From Laburnicola sp. R22_1 (taxonomy: Eukaryota; Ascomycota; Dothideomycetes; Pleosporales; Didymosphaeriaceae), in NCBI GenBank assembly GCA_014281115.1, contig JACONQ010000004.1:1-64000 (forward strand): DNA of 64,000 nucleotides, read 5' to 3'. Position numbers and translations under genes: made by a program. A model generated the notes under the pieces. The model worked only from the letters and a program-made list of their open reading frames with translations, was not told the origin of the DNA and did no database searches. Below are positions 58,748-64,000 of this stretch, piece by piece. The stretch's first letter is position 1. Every line of letters begins with the position of its first letter.

Positions 58748-59302
58748 ATGCCTATCACTGTTGTTGTTGGCGCCTCGCGCCGAATTGGGGTATGTGTATA
58801 AAACTGCATCTTCCATAGCAGAAAATCCCTACACTCAGCATTCACAGCGAAATCTAACGGCCTCTAGTACTAATTCATCCAAACGCTCGCAGCCGAAGGA
58901 CAGACCGTAATTGCCACCGCCCGCAATGTCGCCGATCTCGAGGATAAGGTGAGAACTGACAAGATCCAAAACACCCATGTAGTCGAAGCCGACCTTACAT
59001 CCCCGGACTCCCTGAAAGCCGCCGTCAATGGTGGTTTCACTCCCAAGCCGTCCGAATTCATGCCCTTCGGTGCCGGCCCTCGGAAGTGTTTGGCGCAGCA
59101 AAAGGCAACCATGGAAGCTTCATACATTGTGGCACGGATTGTCCAGGAATTTACGGAGATTAGAAGTGAAGATGACAGGCCTTAGAAGGCCCAGGTGGCT
59201 TTTAACGGCAAAGAATGCGAACGGGTGCGTTGTGTCACTAAAACCAGCCGACTAGCTTTTAGACTAGTATTATGGCCCATTAGATTAGAACACCAAGACT
59301 AA
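58748..59302 (+). pseudogene. Chimeric pseudogene: SDR N-terminus joined to P450 C-terminus
   Basis: Exon 1 (58,748-58,789) encodes MPITVVVGASRRIG, the start of a short-chain dehydrogenase/reductase. A 78-bp intron (donor GTATGT, acceptor CTCTAG at 58,867) leads to exon 2, read YXFIQTLAAEGQTVIATARN (X is a stop, CAA to TAA), with NAD-binding features and VVEADLTSPDSLKAAV. At about 59,031 it changes to FTPKPSEFMPFGAGPRKC, the heme-binding signature of a cytochrome P450, and continues LAQQKATMEASYIVARI. A TAG follows at 59,183. No known protein has an SDR start ending in a P450 heme loop, so this is probably a deletion or rearrangement junction between two genes. No function expected. Confidence 0.8.
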
Positions 59303-59409
59303 AGAGAATTCTGCAAATCTATCGTCTAGCAGTAATGTCACAAGGATAGTAGATGTAGAATGTCTCAATGGGCATAACCAACGACAGTCATTTATCATCA
59401 ATTGAGTCT

Positions 59410-59640
59410 TGAGTTACAATGGAGTGCTTGCCGTTCTGGACAGCCAATTCATATAAGCCTTCGCATAATCTTTGAATCCATCTGCTTCAAGTGCCATTTG
59501 AACCTGTGATCTCCACCATGTCGGAGTTTCTTCCTTATCTAATGCGGGCAAGTTCATTCCACTCGCTGCAATTTCGATATCCTTGAGTTCAACGCTGTCG
59601 GAACTGATGGCGTTGTTATTGCCTTATAGAATCCGTACAA
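59410..59640 (-). other. Unidentified minus-strand coding remnant
   Basis: An open minus-strand stretch reads LKDIEIAASGMNLPALD and TWWRSQVQMALEADGF, then YMNWLSRTASTPL and a stop near 59,415. I do not recognise it; codon use looks normal. It may be the 3' end of a gene whose upstream part is missing. It could be a chance frame. Confidence 0.35.
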
Positions 59641-59689
59641 CACGGTTCTGAGCACCAGAAAAAAAAATATAGCGACGATTGGAGCCTGA

Positions 59690-60935
59690 CTTACTTGGCG
59701 GTCCATTTACATATGGATTAATTAAGCCTCATGGCATGCAGATTGTTCGAGGCTATGAACCTCGCGTGGGCGCTGGGGGCTTTCTTCTTGGTGGTATGTG
59801 TGTTTCCAGGACCATTCTTTCCTTGCTTGCTTGGTGTTGTGTACTGATGTGTCTTGGAATAAGTGTTATCGTTCTTTTTAATGGCAAGTATGGCTTGGGA
59901 CCAGGTTGTAAGGTACGACGTCGTTTTCACGAATGGCACCGCGGTTAATGAGACTCGTACTGAGAACGCAGACCTCTATAAATGTCTTAAGGGCGGTCTA
60001 AGCAACGGCGTTCAGAAAGTGTCCCCAATTCCGGTGAAAGACATGAAAGATGTTCTGGTCTTCTTTAAGGTATCATCACCTAGTTTAAAGTAATGGCTAC
60101 AAAGGTTGTAGACATACTGTACAAAGTTAATCTGCACACCCCAACTCCACCAAGGCTATCCTGATAGCTTATGTCGACTTCCTTCACACGATTAACAATG
60201 GTATCGGAGATGCCACCGTACATATTGTAGTCACGCAAAACTACACGCTCATCTTCTTTGGGCGTGTTGGTCGCGTGGGTTCAACCGCCGAGTTCGATCC
60301 CTTCCGTTCGATCCCCGTCTTGAGGACTTGCATTGCCCCAAGAATGGCACAGTAGGCTAGTTACTGTCTACTACTGCAGGGCAATCGGGGCAGACAGGAA
60401 GTTGCGAATGGATATCACTCATTGTCGCTCACTCTCGTGTAGATACTAGGACCCCGCTCTTTCACATAAGGCCCCAGACGCAAAGATGCCACTGGAGGCG
60501 TACGACGCATACCTTGCCACCGCACGTATATTGGAACCTGGCGTAGCCATATCTTTTGGGCCTTAAGGTTTTATGGTAGGCACAGTCCGCGCATACAGGA
60601 GACGCAATGGCAACAATGTGCTCGGACTATACGAAGGTCCGCAGATGTGTGATTCTCTATTGATTACTGCCCAGGGTGGCTTCCACATGAGTAAACACTA
60701 ATAATAATGGAGGCCACGATGTCTACGTCACGCTTCCAGACATAGATTAGTGACCAGCCGGTCAAAAGGCACTGCCAGTTGACTCCTGGACTAGCACTGT
60801 CGTGAAAAAGGCTTAGGAGGACGGCGTTCTCTTACCTTCAATGTCATCAAAGAGACTGCCGAAAAGTACGACCCGCAGGGTGCTATGCAGACGGTGCAGA
60901 ATGGTGGCTTCTTGACTAGGGAGGGAGTGTGATTG
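59690..60935 (+). pseudogene. BBE-type FAD-linked oxidase, fragmentary
   Basis: Readable islands match FAD-linked oxidases: PHGMQIVRGYEPRVGAGGFLLGG (near 59,710-59,790), an intron-like interruption, NGKYGL and then DQVVRYDVVFTNGTAVNETR and ENADLYKCLKGG (59,890-60,000), a middle of weak similarity, and TFNVIKETAEKYDPQG with VQNGGFL near 60,850-60,920, the usual BBE C-terminus. At least two frame changes lie near a T-run at about 59,873. Too broken for function. Confidence 0.65.
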
Positions 60936-61121
60936 ATCAGTCGCTTCGACTTGGATCTGGAGCTCTCCGCCCCTGTTTGCGGCGTCTACGGAGTTTCTAC
61001 GATTGATTTATGTACGGTGGCTGTATAGAAAACGGTCTATCACAAGTTTCCCATTATGAAATCGGAAAGCAATCCATCCCCCATTTACCAACCTAACAGA
61101 AAACCATAACCACCCTTCCAC

Positions 61122-62679
61122 TTACCCTCTATCCACCTCCCTATCCGACCACTCTTCAAACCAAAACCCCACCTCCCCCAACGTTATAACATTATGCCTC
61201 CCCTCCCCCAACGCCGCAAACGCAGCCCGTATCTTAGGAAACCTCTCCCTACACCAAAACTCCCACTCCCCCCAAACAGGTGGCATTTTCCCCTTCCCTC
61301 CATTTTCCAACCCCTTTCTCAACGCAGCACTCAACGCCCACCTTGCCATCTCATTAATGTACTCTCCGTCCTTGGGAAAAGGCAAGAGATGGAAGTTCCG
61401 GCCGTCGCCCATCTCTCTCACGACGCTTTCCTCCCATGAGCGCATAGTGCGCAGCGGAGGGAGGGAGAGACGACCTGCATAAACGCGAGCGAGGACCGCG
61501 GCTTGGGCTTCTGCGAGGGGAAAGGGGATTACGCGTTGGGGGAGGGCGAGGAAGGAGAGCGTGGAGCGGGGCGCGTAGAAGAGGTGCTGGTATGTGTGGT
61601 GCACGTGGGATCCATCGTGGATTACTTTTGGCACGAGGTTTTCAAGGAAGGGGAGCGAGTAGAAGTAGCCGGTGGCGAAGACTATGGCGTCGATGTGTGT
61701 TTCGCGTGTGCCGTCTTCGAACTCGACGGTGCGAGTTTGGGGTAGAAAGGTGGAGATAGGAGGGAGTGAGCGCTTGACAGGGGAGGGTGAGGAGATGAAT
61801 TGGGAGGGGGATTTGCTGGACCAGAGGAGTGGTGGGGAGGCGTAATGGCTGATTTGGGTGGAGATGTCGGTGCCTGAGGCCGAGTTTCCGACGACGATCA
61901 CTTTTTTGTCTTTGAATTCTTCCGGGGTGCGGTAGTATTTGGCGTGAGATATGGAGCCGGGGAAAGTTGCGTTCCACTCTTTTATGCCTGGGATGTCGGG
62001 GATGTAAGGTACGATGAAGTGGCCGTTTGCTACGATGACGGCGTCGTAGTCTTCTTCTTGTTCGGTGGTGGTGCTGAGGTTTCTTGTTCTGACTTTCCAG
62101 CCGCCGGTAACCTGGTCGTCTGGATTCTACATTAGTTGCTTGGGTTTCGTATTGTATGAAGTTTTGCACGTCTTTCCCATATTCCTGGATATATTCGAGG
62201 ACGGTCTCGTGCTTCGGAAAAAGCTGACTGTCTTCTGGCCAATCTAGATCTTGAAAGCCCATCAAGCCGCGCGGGATGTTGGTCTCTAGTCTGTCGTAGA
62301 TGGGCGACAGGAAGGATGCCTCTTTCTGTACGTCGTTCACTTCGCCATCTCTCGGTTCTGCGGTTGGGTTTGAAGGGCTGTTCGAGACACGCCAAACTGG
62401 GTTTTGGTTCTTTCCTCGCGGACTTGTCTGCGGTACATCGAATAAATCCTCATCTGTTTGGTCGCCAGTATAGTTCCAAATACCGCCACTCTTACTGCGC
62501 TGTTCAAACAGAACGATCTTGTCGAAAGCTTTTTCCGCGCGGAGATATCTGGATTCATCAATACGGATAAATAGCTAGCATGTTGGATGAGGTAGTTACT
62601 TGGCAGCTATGAGGCCTGAGGGACCTGCTCCGACAACGGCAACTGTACGTGCTCGTATAGATATCACGTCCGTAGCCAT
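61122..62679 (-). pseudogene. Flavin-containing monooxygenase, one frameshift
   Basis: Exon 1 (62,679-62,600, MATDVISIRARTVAVVGAGP) holds the FAD-binding GxGPSG. A 51-bp intron (62,599-62,549) has donor GTAACT and acceptor ATCCAG. Exon 2 continues KYLRAEKAFDKIVLFEQR, SGGIWNYTGDQTDED, then near 62,130 the frame changes (QATNV to NPDDQVTGG). In the new frame come FPGSISHAKYY (FMO signature FxGxxxHxxxY), VIVVGNSASG (NADPH site) and FATGY. The C-terminus ends at 61,122. About 500 residues, normal for the family. A 1-2-nt error in an otherwise intact gene could be a sequencing artefact or a real mutation. Confidence 0.8.
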
Positions 62680-62941
62680 GCCGCCGCTTAAAACGCCGAG
62701 AAAGCAATGCCAAGAGAGCGACTGAGTTTTAATGGCATCACCAAATGCAGGACATATGTGATGGTGGAGCAGAGTATGACGCTACGTAGAAAGTGAATTG
62801 CGCAAGCGAAGAGAATGAAGCAGAAGAGGACTAGCGCCTGCGCCACACGTGTGGCTGGTAAGATGCCCGTGCGCCAATGACATCAATCGAATCCACCACA
62901 CGACCTCGCTCCTTCACTCCTCTTTTTCTTTCCGTTTCGCC

Positions 62942-63946
62942 ATGCTGGCTTCTCGTCTGCGAGGCGCCACATCCCCGGCGCGACACATTCGCAGTTTACA
63001 CTCAAGCAAGAAAATGAATAAACAATTGCGGATAGGCTTCGTGCCCGAACATTTCTGCACGCCCCTCAACTTCGCGCAGAAGCATTGCGGCCTCACTGCG
63101 GAAGTGGTCCCGTTCCCGTCTGGCACCGGGCACATGGTCACCGCAATGCAAGCTGGGCAGATCGACATTGGCGTTGGCCTGACCGAGGGCTGGGTCGCGG
63201 CCATGAGCAAGGCGCGCGAAGAGCGGAGAAGCTGCGGGTATACGCTTGCGGGTATGCTCACGCAAACACCGCTGTGCTGGGCCATCTCAACGGGCGCGCA
63301 GCGCGCCGACATGAAAAGCATGGACGACTTGGAGGGCAAGAAGGTCGGCGTGTCGAGGCTCGGGAGCGGGAGCCATGTCATGAGCTATGTGTTGGCGGAG
63401 CAGCAGGGCTGGCTCGATGCCCAGTCTTCGGAGCCGCCGTTCGCCGCCCAGGTCAAGCATACGTTTGCGAACCTGCGCGAGGCCGTTACCAGGGGCGATT
63501 CAGACTTCTTCATGTGGGAGCACTTTACCTCCAAGCGGTATTTTGACAACGGCCAAATCAAGAGGATTGGCGAGATCTATACGCCGTGGCCGGCCTGGAT
63601 GATTGTTGCGACAAATCGTCTGGTGCATCCGGCGGGTGGATCGAATGAGGCAGCGCAGCCGAAGCCAGAGCTAGAAGACATCTTGATGCAGATTAACAGG
63701 GGCGTAGAACACTTCAAAAGGAATCAAGAGGAAGCTATTCGGTACATTTATACGGAGCTGGACTATTCCGAGGAAGACGCAAGGGCGTGGCTCAAGACTG
63801 TGGAGTGGGCACGCGACGTGAGGGGCGTGGAACGAAGCATAACGGAAAAGACTGTGCGGACGCTCGTGAAGGCTGGTGTGCTAAAGGAGGAGCACCCGCG
63901 GTTAGATGCAATCCCTCCGGCTGAACGTGCGGGAAAGGTCGATTGA
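62942..63946 (+). CDS. PBP2-type (Ca3427-like) protein, probable mitochondrial targeting
   Basis: Single-exon ORF of 334 residues. The start at 62,942 (CGCC ATG C context) is preferred: MLASRLRGATSPARHIRSLH is arginine-rich and lacks acidic residues, typical of a mitochondrial presequence. A longer in-frame ATG at 62,849 and a shorter one at 63,014 exist. The body (LRIGFVPEHFCTPLNFAQK, DIGVGLTEGWVAAM, MDDLEGKKVGVSRLGSGSHV, DSDFFMWEHFTSKRY, YTPWPAWMIVATN) fits a type 2 periplasmic-binding-like fold as in yeast Ca3427-like proteins (NMT1-like solute binding). The ligand is unknown. It is divergently transcribed from the FMO with about 260 bp between starts. No stops or RIP signs. Confidence 0.85.
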   Translation: MLASRLRGATSPARHIRSLHSSKKMNKQLRIGFVPEHFCTPLNFAQKHCGLTAEVVPFPSGTGHMVTAMQAGQIDIGVGLTEGWVAAMSKAREERRSCGYTLAGMLTQTPLCWAISTGAQRADMKSMDDLEGKKVGVSRLGSGSHVMSYVLAEQQGWLDAQSSEPPFAAQVKHTFANLREAVTRGDSDFFMWEHFTSKRYFDNGQIKRIGEIYTPWPAWMIVATNRLVHPAGGSNEAAQPKPELEDILMQINRGVEHFKRNQEEAIRYIYTELDYSEEDARAWLKTVEWARDVRGVERSITEKTVRTLVKAGVLKEEHPRLDAIPPAERAGKVD

Positions 63947-64000
63947 GTAAAGCCGGAATGAGTCAATAAAATAATAAATAAATAAATAACCCGTGCATTT
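63947..64000 (+). other. 3' flank of the PBP2 gene
   Basis: AATAAATA runs near 63,966-63,990 may act in polyadenylation. Nothing else is seen. Confidence 0.45.

Noticed and set aside
62914..63381. - strand ORF of 155 residues
   Set aside because: Shadow of the intact PBP2 gene.

Overview
This window is a chromosome end of a filamentous ascomycete. Base 1 is the distal end: after a 34-base non-genomic tail (apparently an Oxford Nanopore barcode) there are exactly 26 telomeric repeats with the C-rich strand on top. The introns are short (48-73 bp, one of 189 bp) with GTRNGT-like donors and CTRAY branch sites. Repeated DNA is TpA-rich with many CAA/CAG-to-stop and TGG-to-stop changes, which is the signature of repeat-induced point mutation (RIP). 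The gene families (rhodopsin-domain membrane protein, OrsD domain, small secreted proteins, FMO, BBE oxidase) fit a Dothideomycete, perhaps Pleosporales; the species is inferred only loosely.

Layout. 1-190: adapter and telomere. 191-3,000: gene-free subtelomere, a 2-kb tract almost without G on the + strand, degenerate telomere-like motifs and a 13-bp minisatellite. 3,080-7,840 (-): a RIP-destroyed telomere-linked RecQ helicase reading toward the telomere. 7,850-19,070: AT-rich decay plus a nest in which an old Copia (X) was invaded by a Copia-1 element (11,080-16,598) and by a pogo/Fot1 element (A1). 19,102-25,200: an OrsD-domain gene cut by a solo LTR, two small secreted protein genes and an F-box pseudogene. 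25,278-30,542: a Copia-2 element with identical LTRs and a 5-bp target duplication. 31,822-36,769: decayed piggyBac, Tc1/mariner (M1, itself carrying a solo LTR) and pogo (C) elements. 37,109-38,111: a three-exon rhodopsin-like membrane protein gene. 38,957-45,958: a second Copia-1, with a Tc1/mariner (M2) inside its 3' LTR. 46,669-57,554: four pogo-superfamily elements (D, E, F, A2) and a fifth (B), with F and a solo LTR nested in E, and B nested in A2. 58,748-62,679: a graveyard of oxidoreductase genes (an SDR-P450 chimera, a BBE-type oxidase, a frameshifted FMO). 62,942-63,946: an intact gene for a predicted mitochondrial PBP2-type protein, probably the edge of the core chromosome arm.

How it fits together. 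The region is a transposon nursery and graveyard. Host genes survive only in three short islands (about 20-25 kb, 37-38 kb, 62-64 kb). Exact target duplications and empty-site comparisons allow much of the insertion order to be read. Nearly all transposases have lost catalytic acidic residues through RIP-type transitions; M2 is closest to intact, with one in-frame stop. I found no CRISPR array, tRNA or rRNA. The two small secreted protein genes are the most promising undescribed genes.
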